From an uncultured Clostridia bacterium (lineage in GTDB: Bacteria > Bacillota > Clostridia > TANB77 > CAG-508), in assembly GCA_944386365.1 (NCBI GenBank), contig CALXAT010000011.1:1-63782 (forward strand): DNA of 63,782 nucleotides. The letters run 5' to 3'. This document shows, piece after piece, positions 30,737-39,165 of this stretch. The position numbers were made by a program, and so were the translations under genes. The notes under the pieces are model-generated. The model was not told where the DNA came from and searched no databases. It worked only from the letters and a program-made list of their open reading frames with translations. How positions within the stretch are numbered: position 1 is the first letter of the stretch; every line of letters starts with the position of its first letter.

Positions 30737-31741
30737 CTATTCTATTTCTTTCAATTTTTTATTAATATATTTCATAACTGAAATTACCTTTGAATAATCC
30801 ATTCTCTTAGGTCCTATAATTCCAATTGTTCCTAAATCTTTTCCATTGACTTTATGTTTAAATGTGACAACACTAAAATCTTTTAATTCTTCTTTCTGAT
30901 TTTCTTCTCCTATATATACATGAATATCATCTGCAATTCCTGAATCTAACATATCTGTTACTAATTCTTTTGTGTCCAAAATATTAACAAAATTTTTAGC
31001 AACTTCTAAGCTATTAAATTCTGGTAAATCGAATGACTTGTTAGCACCTTCTAAATATATATTTTCTTCTTCTAATACTTTTTTGATTTGTTCTATAATG
31101 GGTTTGATGACATTCACACTATATGTCATTTCATCATATAAATAATCTTCTAAAGGTCTATTAATAGTTTCAATTGGCTGTCCTTTTAGTTTTTTATTAA
31201 ACATATAATTAATGGTTTCTACTTGTTTTTCAGTAATATCCTCATCAAATTTAATGATGGTTTCTTTTACCAATCCACTATCTGTTAAGATAACTGCCAT
31301 CATCATTCTAGAACCTAATAATACAAATTTAATTTCCTCTATAATCTGACTATCTGCTTTTGGTCCTATAGATACAGTTGTATAATGTGTCACTTCTGAT
31401 ATAGTATTTGCTGCAATCTTCGTTAAGTCTTCAATTTCATTTACTTTTGTTTCTAATTTATCACTAATATATTTAATTTCCTCTAAGCTAATATCGTCGT
31501 CTTTTAATAATTCATCTACATAATACCTATATCCTTTTTCAGAAGGTATTCTTCCACTTGATGTATGTGTTTTATCTAAATACCCTGCTTTTTCCAAATC
31601 CGCCATTTCATTTCGAATAGTTGCACTACTATAATCTAGTCCATGATTGGTTGTTAATGCGTTTGAACTAACTGGTTCTGCTGTATTAATATATTCTTCT
31701 ACAATTGCTTGTAATACTTTCTTTTTTCTGTCATCTAACAA
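30737..31741 (-). CDS. hrcA: Heat-inducible transcription repressor HrcA
   Basis: A protein of 334 residues with the N-terminal winged helix (YINTAEPVSS, SSATIRNEMADLEKAGYL) and C-terminal dimerisation domain. It starts with TTG and has a GAGGTGA site. HrcA binds CIRCE operators and blocks transcription of the chaperone operon until heat stress titrates its folding chaperone. Two CIRCE-like sites lie 84-160 bases upstream, consistent with self-control of the whole operon. Confidence 0.97.
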   Translation of the reverse strand: MLDDRKKKVLQAIVEEYINTAEPVSSNALTTNHGLDYSSATIRNEMADLEKAGYLDKTHTSSGRIPSEKGYRYYVDELLKDDDISLEEIKYISDKLETKVNEIEDLTKIAANTISEVTHYTTVSIGPKADSQIIEEIKFVLLGSRMMMAVILTDSGLVKETIIKFDEDITEKQVETINYMFNKKLKGQPIETINRPLEDYLYDEMTYSVNVIKPIIEQIKKVLEEENIYLEGANKSFDLPEFNSLEVAKNFVNILDTKELVTDMLDSGIADDIHVYIGEENQKEELKDFSVVTFKHKVNGKDLGTIGIIGPKRMDYSKVISVMKYINKKLKEIE

Positions 31742-31824
31742 TTTTCTTCACCTCTTTTAGATTAAATTGTTAGTTTTCCTTTTAGTTTGTTACTATTTTT
31801 TCATGTATTTTACTTTTTATTGTT

Positions 31825-31851
31825 TTAGCACTCTTGTTGTTTGTTTGCTAA
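31825..31851 (-). promoter_or_regulatory. CIRCE operator 1 (HrcA binding site)
   Basis: TTAGCACTC, nine bases, then GTTTGCTAA. The left half is perfect to the CIRCE consensus; the right half has two changes. It lies downstream of the predicted promoter of hrcA, where bound HrcA would block the polymerase. Confidence 0.88.
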
Positions 31852-31859
31852 CTTCATAT

Positions 31860-31888
31860 ATATTATACCCGTTTTTAGCACTTGTCAA
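31860..31888 (-). promoter_or_regulatory. Sigma-A-type promoter of the hrcA operon
   Basis: On the minus strand TTGACA (31883-31888) is followed by TAATAT after 17 bases (an overlapping TATAAT would give 15). CIRCE 2 overlaps the -35 box and CIRCE 1 lies just after the start region, so both parts are covered by operators. Confidence 0.75.
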
Positions 31889-31901
31889 TACCTTTTGCTA
31901 A
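31875..31901 (-). promoter_or_regulatory. CIRCE-like operator 2
   Basis: TTAGCACTT, nine bases, then TTTTGCTAA. The outer TTAGCA and TGCTAA are intact and the inner positions differ from the consensus. It starts exactly 50 bases from operator 1 and overlaps the -35 box. Confidence 0.75.
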
Positions 31902-31958
31902 AATATTTTGTGAATTTTGTGTGAACAACTTTTTACCTTATGTTTTTACTTGTTTTTA

Positions 31959-31987
31959 TTGCCTTTTATTAGAAAATAGTATATAAT
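31959..31987 (+). promoter_or_regulatory. Promoter of the DUF1653-serS unit
   Basis: TTGCCT, 17 bases, TATAAT, followed about 17 bases later by the AAAGGAG ribosome site of the 87-residue gene. It diverges from the hrcA promoter. Confidence 0.65.
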
Positions 31988-32017
31988 GACCTCGTAATTG
32001 TAAAGGAGCGTGTGTTT

Positions 32018-32281
32018 ATGGAAGAAGTAAAAATTGGACAAGTTTATCGTCACTTTAAAGGTAATTATTATTTTGTAGAAAATGTGGCATATAACTCGGA
32101 GACAAAGGAAAGAATGGTAATCTATAAGAATTTATACCCAAGAGATGATGGACGTTCCTTATGGGTTAGACCTGAAAAAATGTTTTTAGAAGAGATTCCT
32201 GAAAGACCTGATAATATAACTGGACAAAAAACAAGATTTGCTTTAGTAAAAGATTTAGAAATAAACTATACTAAAAAATAA
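32018..32281 (+). CDS. DUF1653 domain protein
   Basis: A protein of 87 residues. The pattern G-x-x-Y-R-H-F-K-G at the start, followed by MVIYKNLYP and WVRPEKMFLEEI, is typical of DUF1653, a small beta-rich domain of unknown function. The ATG at 32018 has AAAGGAG nine bases upstream; a GTG six bases earlier is less well placed. It ends 13 bases before serS, so both share one transcript. Confidence 0.8.
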   Translation: MEEVKIGQVYRHFKGNYYFVENVAYNSETKERMVIYKNLYPRDDGRSLWVRPEKMFLEEIPERPDNITGQKTRFALVKDLEINYTKK

Positions 32282-32294
32282 AAGGAGGATTTTT

Positions 32295-33581
32295 ATGATA
32301 GATATTAAATTTTTAAGAGAACACCCTGATATTGTTAAAGATAATATTAAGAAAAAATTTCAAGACCATAAATTGGTTATGGTAGATGAAGTCATTGAAT
32401 TAGATAAAAAAAATAGAGAAGCCCAACTTACTGGTGATACTTTAAGATCTGAAAGAAAAACATTAAGTTCTCAAATTGGAGAATTAATGAAAGCTGGAAA
32501 AAAAGATGAGGCTGAAAACATAAAAAAGCAAGTTCAAGAGATTAATGCTAAATTAGAAGAAAATGAAAAACTAGAAAATGAATATGCAGAAGAAATTAAA
32601 ACCAGAATGATGAAAATACCAAATATTATGCATGAATCTGTTCCAATCGGAAAAGATGATTCCGAAAATGTAGAAGTTGAAAGATTTGGAGAACCAATTG
32701 TTCCAGATTATGAAATTCCTTTTCATGGAGAAATATTAGAAAACTTAGGTGGTCTAGATCTAGATAGTGCCAGACGTGTTTCTGGTAACGGATTTTATTA
32801 TTTACTAGGTGATGTTGCAAGACTTCATTCTGCTGTTTTAACTTATGCGAGAGATTTTATGATTAATAAAGGATTTACATATTGTATTCCACCATTTATG
32901 ATAAGAAGTGATGTTGTAACCGGCGTTATGAGTTTTGAAGAAATGGATGCAATGATGTATAAAATTGAAGGAGAAGACTTATATCTAATTGGTACTTCTG
33001 AACATTCTATGATTGGTAAATTTAAAGACCAAATCTTAAGAAAAGAAGATATGCCATATACCATGACTTCTTACTCTCCTTGCTTTAGAAAAGAAAAAGG
33101 TGCTCATGGAATTGAAGAACGTGGCGTTTATAGAATTCATCAATTTGAAAAACAAGAAATGATTGTTGTTTGTGAACCTGAAGATAGTTGGAAATGGTAT
33201 GATAAAATGTGGTCATATACAGTTGAATTCTTTAGAAGTATGAACATTCCAGTAAGAACGTTAGAATGTTGTAGTGGAGATTTAGCAGATTTAAAAGCAA
33301 AATCTTGTGATGTGGAAGCATGGTCTCCTAGACAACAAAAATATTTTGAAGTTGGAAGCTGTTCAAATTTAACAGATGCACAAGCAAGACGTTTAGGTAT
33401 TCGAATAAAAGGTGAAAAAGGAAATTACTTTGCACATACATTAAACAATACAGTTGTTGCTCCACCTCGTATGTTAATTGCAATCGTAGAAAATAATTAT
33501 CAACCTGATGGTAGTGTGATTGTTCCAGAAGTATTGAGACCATATATGGGTGGACTTGAAAAAATTGAGCCTAAAAAATAA
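32295..33581 (+). CDS. serS: Seryl-tRNA synthetase
   Basis: A protein of 428 residues. The N-terminal antiparallel coiled coil that holds the long variable arm of tRNA-Ser spans about residues 30-100. Class II motif 2 (CFRKEKGAHGIEERGVYRIHQF) and motif 3 (NNTVVAPPRMLIAIVENN) are complete. No T-box leader is visible upstream. AAAGGAGG lies before the ATG. Charges tRNA-Ser and selenocysteine tRNA if present. Confidence 0.97.
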   Translation: MIDIKFLREHPDIVKDNIKKKFQDHKLVMVDEVIELDKKNREAQLTGDTLRSERKTLSSQIGELMKAGKKDEAENIKKQVQEINAKLEENEKLENEYAEEIKTRMMKIPNIMHESVPIGKDDSENVEVERFGEPIVPDYEIPFHGEILENLGGLDLDSARRVSGNGFYYLLGDVARLHSAVLTYARDFMINKGFTYCIPPFMIRSDVVTGVMSFEEMDAMMYKIEGEDLYLIGTSEHSMIGKFKDQILRKEDMPYTMTSYSPCFRKEKGAHGIEERGVYRIHQFEKQEMIVVCEPEDSWKWYDKMWSYTVEFFRSMNIPVRTLECCSGDLADLKAKSCDVEAWSPRQQKYFEVGSCSNLTDAQARRLGIRIKGEKGNYFAHTLNNTVVAPPRMLIAIVENNYQPDGSVIVPEVLRPYMGGLEKIEPKK

Positions 33582-33702
33582 TTTTCATAATTATATTATG
33601 TTTTTAATTTGTATGATAAATATATATGAAATGTATTCGTTATTCTTTTATATATATTTACAAAATTTTATATAAATATATGTTCTAAAAGGAGAAAAAA
33701 AT

Positions 33703-35055
33703 ATGAATAAAACTATAACAGTGATTGTTGGCGCTAAATGGGGCGACGAAGGCAAAGGAAAAATAGCTGCAAGAGAAGCACAAAATGCAAAATTAGTTAT
33801 TAGAGCAACTGGTGGAAGTAATGCAGGACATACGGTAATTTATAAAGGACAAAAATTACCATTACATTTAATTCCAGGAGGAATTTCTTATCCTCAAACT
33901 ACCTGTATTATCGGTCCTGGTGTTGTTCTAGATTTAGAAGTACTTTTTGAAGAACTTGCTTTTTTAAAGAAATGTGGTATTCCAGATATTGAATCTAGAT
34001 TAAAAATTAGTGGACGTACACATGTCACACTTCCTTATCATAAAGATTTAGATGCTTTATATGAATCTTTAAAAAATAAACCTGTTGGAACAACCAAAAG
34101 AGGAATTGGTCCAACTTATGCAGATAAAAGTAACCGTATTGGTATTAGAATGTATGATTTACTTCTTCCTGAAGATGAATTAATTCATAAAATTGAGGAA
34201 GCTACCAAAGTTCATAATCAAGTTTTCGAAGCAAATCATATGGAAAAATGTATCGTAGATAGCAAAAAATTAGGTAAACAATATCATCAATATGGAGAAG
34301 CTTTAAAAAATTATATTACAGATATTGAACCACTAATTTTCAATAGTATTAGAAATAATGAAAAAATTGTTGTAGAAGGCGCTCAGGCTTTCCGTTTAGA
34401 CTTAGATCATGGTGATTACCCTATGGTTACAAGTTCACATCCTGTTGTTTCAGGAACACTTTGCGGAGCAGCTTTACCACCACAAGCTTTAAATGTTGTA
34501 ATTGGTGTTGATAAAGCATATAATAGTAGAGTTGGTAATGGTCCTTTCCCTACAGAATTACCTGCTTCACTTGATGAAAATGGAAATGTAATAAAAGATG
34601 CTACTCCTTTAGAGGGTGATGTGGTTCGTGATTTAGGTCATGAATATGGTACAACAACTGGTCGTCCTCGTAGATGTGGTTGGATGGATTGTCCTATTCT
34701 TTGCTCTGCGAAATTCACTTCAGGTATTGATTATTTATGTTTGAATCATTTAGATACTTTAGGAGAAATTGGTAAAAAATTAGGATATGTTAAGGTTTGT
34801 ACAAGTTATCTATATAAAGGTAAAAAAATCCATCATTATCCTGATGATATCATGGTAACAGGCGAAATTCCTGAACCAATTTACGAAACTTTAGAAGGTG
34901 GTTGGACAATCGATAGTTCTTGTAAAACATATGAAGACCTTCCAGAACTTGCAAAAAAATTTGTTGAAATTGTTGAAAAGGCTTCTGGTATTCCTGTTAA
35001 ATATTTAGGAACTGGTCCTGCTAGTGATGATTTAATCGTAAGAACAGATATATAA
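33703..35055 (+). CDS. purA: Adenylosuccinate synthetase, divergent form
   Basis: A protein of 450 residues, somewhat longer than the usual 425-430. Catalytic residues are present: WGDEGKGK (general acid Asp), GSNAGHT (His), GTTKRGIGPTYADK, EGAQ and TTTGRPRR. Several segments differ from common bacterial PurA, for example EGAQAFRLDLDHGDYP and SHPVVSGTLCGAALPP in place of the usual TSSN-x-x-AGG region. The Asp of WGDEGK argues against the phage-type PurZ, which has a different residue there. It makes adenylosuccinate from IMP, aspartate and GTP. Strong AAAGGAG site; own terminator downstream. Confidence 0.92.
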   Translation: MNKTITVIVGAKWGDEGKGKIAAREAQNAKLVIRATGGSNAGHTVIYKGQKLPLHLIPGGISYPQTTCIIGPGVVLDLEVLFEELAFLKKCGIPDIESRLKISGRTHVTLPYHKDLDALYESLKNKPVGTTKRGIGPTYADKSNRIGIRMYDLLLPEDELIHKIEEATKVHNQVFEANHMEKCIVDSKKLGKQYHQYGEALKNYITDIEPLIFNSIRNNEKIVVEGAQAFRLDLDHGDYPMVTSSHPVVSGTLCGAALPPQALNVVIGVDKAYNSRVGNGPFPTELPASLDENGNVIKDATPLEGDVVRDLGHEYGTTTGRPRRCGWMDCPILCSAKFTSGIDYLCLNHLDTLGEIGKKLGYVKVCTSYLYKGKKIHHYPDDIMVTGEIPEPIYETLEGGWTIDSSCKTYEDLPELAKKFVEIVEKASGIPVKYLGTGPASDDLIVRTDI

Positions 35056-35065
35056 ATATAAATTT

Positions 35066-35087
35066 GAGAGCTCATGCTCTCTTTTTT
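35066..35087 (+). terminator. purA terminator
   Basis: GAGAGC, loop TCAT, GCTCTC, then six T. A textbook intrinsic terminator on the plus strand, 11 bases after the purA stop. Confidence 0.9.
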
Positions 35088-35138
35088 CTTGTTTGAAAAA
35101 ATTAAATAAATATGTTACTATATATATACAATATTATG

Positions 35139-35181
35139 AAAGGAGTATAGATATATTAAATATATCTATAAATATATTATG
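35139..35181 (+). promoter_or_regulatory. Hairpin inserted between ribosome site and start codon of ysxC
   Basis: AAAGGAG ends at 35145. A perfect 11-pair hairpin follows (TATAGATATAT at 35146-35156, loop of three, ATATATCTATA at 35160-35170), then eight bases, then the ATG. Linear spacing is 33 bases, but with the hairpin folded it becomes about 8, the optimum. Confidence 0.7.
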
Positions 35182-35766
35182 AATGTAAAAAATCCAAAAT
35201 TTGAAATTTCAGCAGTTGGTTCCAAACAATACCCTAAAAATCATTTACCAGAAATTGTTTTAGTTGGTAAATCTAATGTAGGAAAATCTAGTTTTATTAA
35301 TACCATGATAAATAGAAAAAAATTAGCTAGAACAAGTAGTGAACCTGGAAAAACACGTCAAATCAATTTTTATAATATAGATGATATTTTTTATTTCGTA
35401 GATTTACCTGGATATGGATATAGCAAAATGTCTAAAAAAGAACAAGAACAAGTAGGAAAATTTATAGAACAATACTTATTTCACAGAAAAGAAATTACCT
35501 TAATTATTTTTCTAATCGATATTAGACATTCTCCTACTAGTAATGACAAACTTATGTATAACTATATCATTTCCTCTGGATTGCCTTGTTTAATACTTGC
35601 CAATAAGGCTGATAAAGTTGCCATTACCAAAGTAGATGATGTCGTTAAAACTTTACAAAAAGAATTAAATCCTATCGGAGATATTCCAACTCTACCATTT
35701 TCATCTGAAAGAAAAATATATAAAGAAGAAGTCTGGAATTTTATAGAACAATATATAGAAAAATAA
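35179..35766 (+). CDS. ysxC: Ribosome biogenesis GTPase YsxC/EngB
   Basis: A protein of 195 residues with the GTPase motifs G1 GKSNVGKSSF, G3 DLPGYGY and G4 NKADK. YsxC is needed for late assembly of the 50S subunit. The ATG start matches the family (MxVKN). The leader is unusual: the ribosome site is separated from the start by a perfect hairpin (see the site entry). An upstream in-frame ATT at 35155 could in principle be used, adding eight residues, but is less family-like. A palindromic terminator overlaps the stop. Confidence 0.95.
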   Translation: MNVKNPKFEISAVGSKQYPKNHLPEIVLVGKSNVGKSSFINTMINRKKLARTSSEPGKTRQINFYNIDDIFYFVDLPGYGYSKMSKKEQEQVGKFIEQYLFHRKEITLIIFLIDIRHSPTSNDKLMYNYIISSGLPCLILANKADKVAITKVDDVVKTLQKELNPIGDIPTLPFSSERKIYKEEVWNFIEQYIEK

Positions 35767-35790
35767 GTATCTAAATTTTAGATACTTATT
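35762..35790. terminator. Bidirectional terminator overlapping the ysxC stop
   Basis: AATAAGTATCTAAA pairs with TTTTAGATACTTATT directly after, giving a near-perfect AT-rich stem with T-richness on both sides. It would serve ysxC and the convergent DUF951 gene. Confidence 0.75.
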
Positions 35791-35814
35791 TTATCTTAGC
35801 AACAAGATTTTTAT

Positions 35815-36003
35815 TTACATTTCTTTTCTCTTTTCTAGCTTCGTTATTATTTTTAATGCTTTTTCCCTTGGTATCATAACCACATGGCCACATCCTTGGC
35901 ATTTCATTTTAAAATCTACTCCCACTCTTGTTATTTCCCATAATTTACTGCCGCAAGGATGTACTTTTTTTGTTCTTACAATATCTCCAATCTGATAATT
36001 CAT
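35815..36003 (-). CDS. DUF951 family protein
   Basis: A protein of 62 residues, of typical family length. It starts with YQIGDIVRTKKVHPCGS and has a CQGCGH pair, so C17 with the CxxC could bind zinc. DUF951 genes are widespread in Firmicutes, often near DNA replication or translation genes; their function is not established. A terminator-like hairpin separates it from gltX, which lies downstream on the same strand. Confidence 0.88.
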   Translation of the reverse strand: MNYQIGDIVRTKKVHPCGSKLWEITRVGVDFKMKCQGCGHVVMIPREKALKIITKLEKRKEM

Positions 36004-36030
36004 TTTAATCTCCTTATCTAATTATCATTG

Positions 36031-36069
36031 AAAAAGGGAAATTTGAGTCTGTCCCCAAAATCCCTTTTT
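36031..36069 (-). terminator. Hairpin with intergenic-repeat core at the gltX end
   Basis: AAAAAGGGA at the left pairs with TCCCTTTTT at the right, enclosing a core with GGGACAGACTC on the minus strand. The core resembles the 54-bp repeat class at 22742 and 50477. It overlaps the gltX stop. Confidence 0.55.
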
Positions 36070-37720
36070 AATTCTTCTTAGCTTTTTCAAATCTTTTTTC
36101 AATGCTTTCTTTTCCTAATACTTGCATAATTTCATACATATCTGGCGTATTGGTTCTTCCCGTTAAGGCTACTCTTAATACAGTACTTACATCTCCTACA
36201 TGTGCTTTGTAGCTATCAGGATTTGCTTTATATTCTTTTACTTCTCTTGCATACCCAAGTTCTCCCGCTAGTTCTTTGATTCTATCAAACCATTGTTGTT
36301 TATCATCATTTTCATCATAATATTTTTCCATATATAAGTCCAAAATTTTATTAACATCTTCTTTCTCATTAATCACTTGATATGGATAGTCTTGTTTTAT
36401 AGCCAAAAATTTATCATCATACATATATTCTATATTTTCTTTTACATCTGACCATTTTGCAATATCTTTTCTAGGTTTTTTATTGCCTCTTTCTATTCCA
36501 AATATTTTTAAAGCATATTCCTTATCTTGTAACATTTCTTCCAATTCTTTGTCATAGCTCTTTGCCCATTTTAATGCATTTTCATATACCTCTTCTGCTG
36601 TAAATTTAGATATAACTGTTTTTCCCACATCTAATAGTTTTACCATATCAAATAAGGCACCACTAACACTCATTTTATTTAATTGTAATTCAAATTCATC
36701 TATAGATTTATCTTTATTTGCTCTTCTCCAATTTTCAAAGTTCGAATTCGCAATATTTAATAAATATTCCTTAACGGCTTCTTTAGGAATTCCCATTTCG
36801 TCATAGTATGACACAGCGGCTTCTGGATCTTTTCTTTTACTTAATTTTCTCTTGTTTCCATTATCATTTTTCATAATTGGTGCAATATGGGCATATTTCG
36901 GTGGTTTGAATCCTAGTTCGTGGAATAATTGTAAATGTAATGGCACTGATGATAGCCACTCATCTCCTCTTATTACATGTGTTGTTCTCATCAAATGATC
37001 ATCTACCGCATGTGCAAAATGATAAGTTGGTAATCCGTCTGCTTTTATAATGACAATATCTTGATCATTTTCTGGAAAATCTACATTTCCTTTTATCACA
37101 TCATGATGTTTAATCTTTCTATCTTCACGTCCTGGTGATTTAAAACGAATAATATATTTTTCTCCATTGTTTATTTTTTGGATGGCTTCCTCTACGGTTA
37201 TATTTCTACATTTTGCCCAAACACCATAATATCCTGGTCTGATTTTAGCTGCTTCTTGCTTTGTTCTCATTTCTTCTAATTCTTCTGGTGTACAAAAACA
37301 TGGATATGCTTTTCCTTGTTCAATTAAGTATTTTGCATAACTTTGATAAATCTCTTTTCTCATAGATTGTCTATATGGTCCATAATTTCCTTTTCCTTCT
37401 GTTTCTGAAATCATTCCTTCATCAGGTTCAATTCCAAAATTATCTAAAGATTGCACAATATCTGTTATTCCATTTTCTACTTCTCTTTTTTGATCTGTAT
37501 CTTCAATTCTTAATAAAAACACACCTTCTGTTTGACTAGCTAATTTTTTAGCAATTAAGGACTGATATAATCCTCCTATATGAACAAATCCTGTTGGACT
37601 TGGTGCAAATCTTGTTACAATAGCTCCTTCTTTCAAATTTCTTTCTGGATACTTTTCTTCATAATATACTATATCTTTTGCTTTTGGAAATATCAAATTT
37701 GCTAAATCTTTATAATCCAT
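36068..37720 (-). CDS. gltX: Glutamyl-tRNA synthetase
   Basis: A protein of 550 residues, class I. The HIGH-type motif is in RFAPSPTGFVHIGGL and the KMSKS-type loop is KRKLSKRKDPEA. DTDQKREVENGI and HVIRGDEWLSS are also typical. The length of 550 is longer than the common ~480 but seen in clostridial forms. It may be discriminating (Glu only) or act on tRNA-Gln with GatCAB; no gatCAB gene is in this window. The 85-residue gene ends three bases before its ATG. Confidence 0.96.
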   Translation of the reverse strand: MDYKDLANLIFPKAKDIVYYEEKYPERNLKEGAIVTRFAPSPTGFVHIGGLYQSLIAKKLASQTEGVFLLRIEDTDQKREVENGITDIVQSLDNFGIEPDEGMISETEGKGNYGPYRQSMRKEIYQSYAKYLIEQGKAYPCFCTPEELEEMRTKQEAAKIRPGYYGVWAKCRNITVEEAIQKINNGEKYIIRFKSPGREDRKIKHHDVIKGNVDFPENDQDIVIIKADGLPTYHFAHAVDDHLMRTTHVIRGDEWLSSVPLHLQLFHELGFKPPKYAHIAPIMKNDNGNKRKLSKRKDPEAAVSYYDEMGIPKEAVKEYLLNIANSNFENWRRANKDKSIDEFELQLNKMSVSGALFDMVKLLDVGKTVISKFTAEEVYENALKWAKSYDKELEEMLQDKEYALKIFGIERGNKKPRKDIAKWSDVKENIEYMYDDKFLAIKQDYPYQVINEKEDVNKILDLYMEKYYDENDDKQQWFDRIKELAGELGYAREVKEYKANPDSYKAHVGDVSTVLRVALTGRTNTPDMYEIMQVLGKESIEKRFEKAKKN

Positions 37721-37722
37721 TT

Positions 37723-37980
37723 CTATCTTTCCTCTCCTTCTATTTCTTTTCTACTTCTTGCTCCTTTTTTCTTTACGGATGCTTTTTCCTTTTGATCCAA
37801 TTGATTCATTTCTGTTATCAGTTGGAATAAATGTTCACTTGTAAATTTTGTTCTTTGTTCTATAGGCATTTTCCTTTTTATGATTCTTTTTATTTCATTT
37901 ATTGGTTTATACTTGTTTTTTTGAATAATGGCAATTGCTTCTTTCTTTGTCATTTTCTTTTCTACTTTTTTTTCAGCCAA
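37723..37980 (-). CDS. Hypothetical 85-residue basic protein upstream of gltX
   Basis: Not recognised. Very rich in Lys, Glu and Arg, with a helical core (KKEAIAIIQKNKYKPINEIKRIIKRKM) and a Lys/Arg-rich tail. No membrane segment. The composition suggests binding to RNA or to the ribosome, but this is inference. It starts near the end of the intergenic region after DUF368 and is tightly linked to gltX, with a two-base gap. Confidence 0.6.
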   Translation of the reverse strand: MAEKKVEKKMTKKEAIAIIQKNKYKPINEIKRIIKRKMPIEQRTKFTSEHLFQLITEMNQLDQKEKASVKKKGARSRKEIEGEER

Positions 37981-38040
37981 GCTTATTCATCCCCTTATAA
38001 CTTCCTTTATGTCAAACATTATACTATAAATTCAGACATT

Positions 38041-38925
38041 TCACAAGTCTTTTTCTTGAGTTTGTGAAGAATGAGAACGTAGTTTTTTTAAAACTTTCGC
38101 AGTTTTAAATAGTGTAGAATTTTTTAAGTTTTTTATGGTATTGGGTATATGGGATACATATATACCTAAAGCCACACATAACACACATAAAATTGTTTCT
38201 AATAATGTCATTCCTTGTGGCAAAAGAACAAATATAGAACCTATAGTAAATCCAATAATACTATAAAATGTTTGCGCATAATATTTTTCTAATAATTTCT
38301 TTGTGATTTTCATAACTATAATACTTCCTAATAATAATCCAATTCCTATAGGAATTAATACTGGTAAATATACATTGGCTATTGATTGTAAATAAACAGA
38401 ATATACTCCTAATAACATTAAAATAATAGTACTGCTTACACCTGGTACAATGATTCCTATTGACATGATTGCCCCACATAAAATTAAATATATAAAATTT
38501 GTACTTTCTACATGAATAAATGTCATTTTATTTTCTAAAATAACCATTGCAATACCAATAATTAATGCTATCAACAAATAGATAATATTTTGCAGACGAA
38601 ATTTTTCTTTTGTATTTACTTCTTTGATTAATGATGGAATGGTTCCCAAAATTAAACCAATAAATATGGATTTGGTTTGTATAGGAAATTCATACAAGAA
38701 ATAATTTAATATGTTGCTAAATAGCAATACCCCTATTCCAACTCCTAAGGCTATAGGAAATAAAAATTTTATATTACGTTTTATATCTTTAAAAAAATGT
38801 AAAACAGCATCTAGTAATTTTTCATAAATACCAAATATAACACATAAAACACCACTACTAACTCCTGGTACAATTGCTCCTGCTCCAATAAAAATTCCTT
38901 TTATTATATTTAAAAATCCATTCAT
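38041..38925 (-). CDS. DUF368 family polyprenyl-phosphate translocase-like membrane protein
   Basis: A protein of 294 residues with about eight membrane helices. The two inverted family motifs IGAGAIVPGVSSG (near 14) and IIVPGVSST (near 157) are clear and define DUF368. Members have been shown to return undecaprenyl phosphate across the membrane (PopT-type). In this window with several surface-glycan enzymes such recycling is plausible. It ends with a charged Lys/Gln tail. ATG has AAAGGAG within ten bases. Confidence 0.9.
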   Translation of the reverse strand: MNGFLNIIKGIFIGAGAIVPGVSSGVLCVIFGIYEKLLDAVLHFFKDIKRNIKFLFPIALGVGIGVLLFSNILNYFLYEFPIQTKSIFIGLILGTIPSLIKEVNTKEKFRLQNIIYLLIALIIGIAMVILENKMTFIHVESTNFIYLILCGAIMSIGIIVPGVSSTIILMLLGVYSVYLQSIANVYLPVLIPIGIGLLLGSIIVMKITKKLLEKYYAQTFYSIIGFTIGSIFVLLPQGMTLLETILCVLCVALGIYVSHIPNTIKNLKNSTLFKTAKVLKKLRSHSSQTQEKDL

Positions 38926-39165
38926 AAATATACTCCTTTTTTGCTTTTAAAATATAGTATAAAAAACGCATTCTCTTTTCTTATTTTATGAATTTCTTTT
39001 TTATTCATTCATTTAAATGATATTTTTTATATTTTTCTAATGGTCAGGCACTTTTATTGTTCTCAAACATATAATTTGTTATGCGAATTTTAAATATACA
39101 TTGAAATCTGTTTTACTGTTTATATACTTAAAATTTCTTATTTTTATATATTTGGAGGTGCATAT

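Noticed and set aside
31902..32017. T-box riboswitch before serS
   Set aside because: The leader is too short and has no T-box sequence or antiterminator; an ordinary promoter explains the region.
33703..35055. PurZ (2-aminoadenylosuccinate synthetase of dZ phages)
   Set aside because: The catalytic Asp in WGDEGKGK is kept, the neighbours are housekeeping genes, and there is no phage context.
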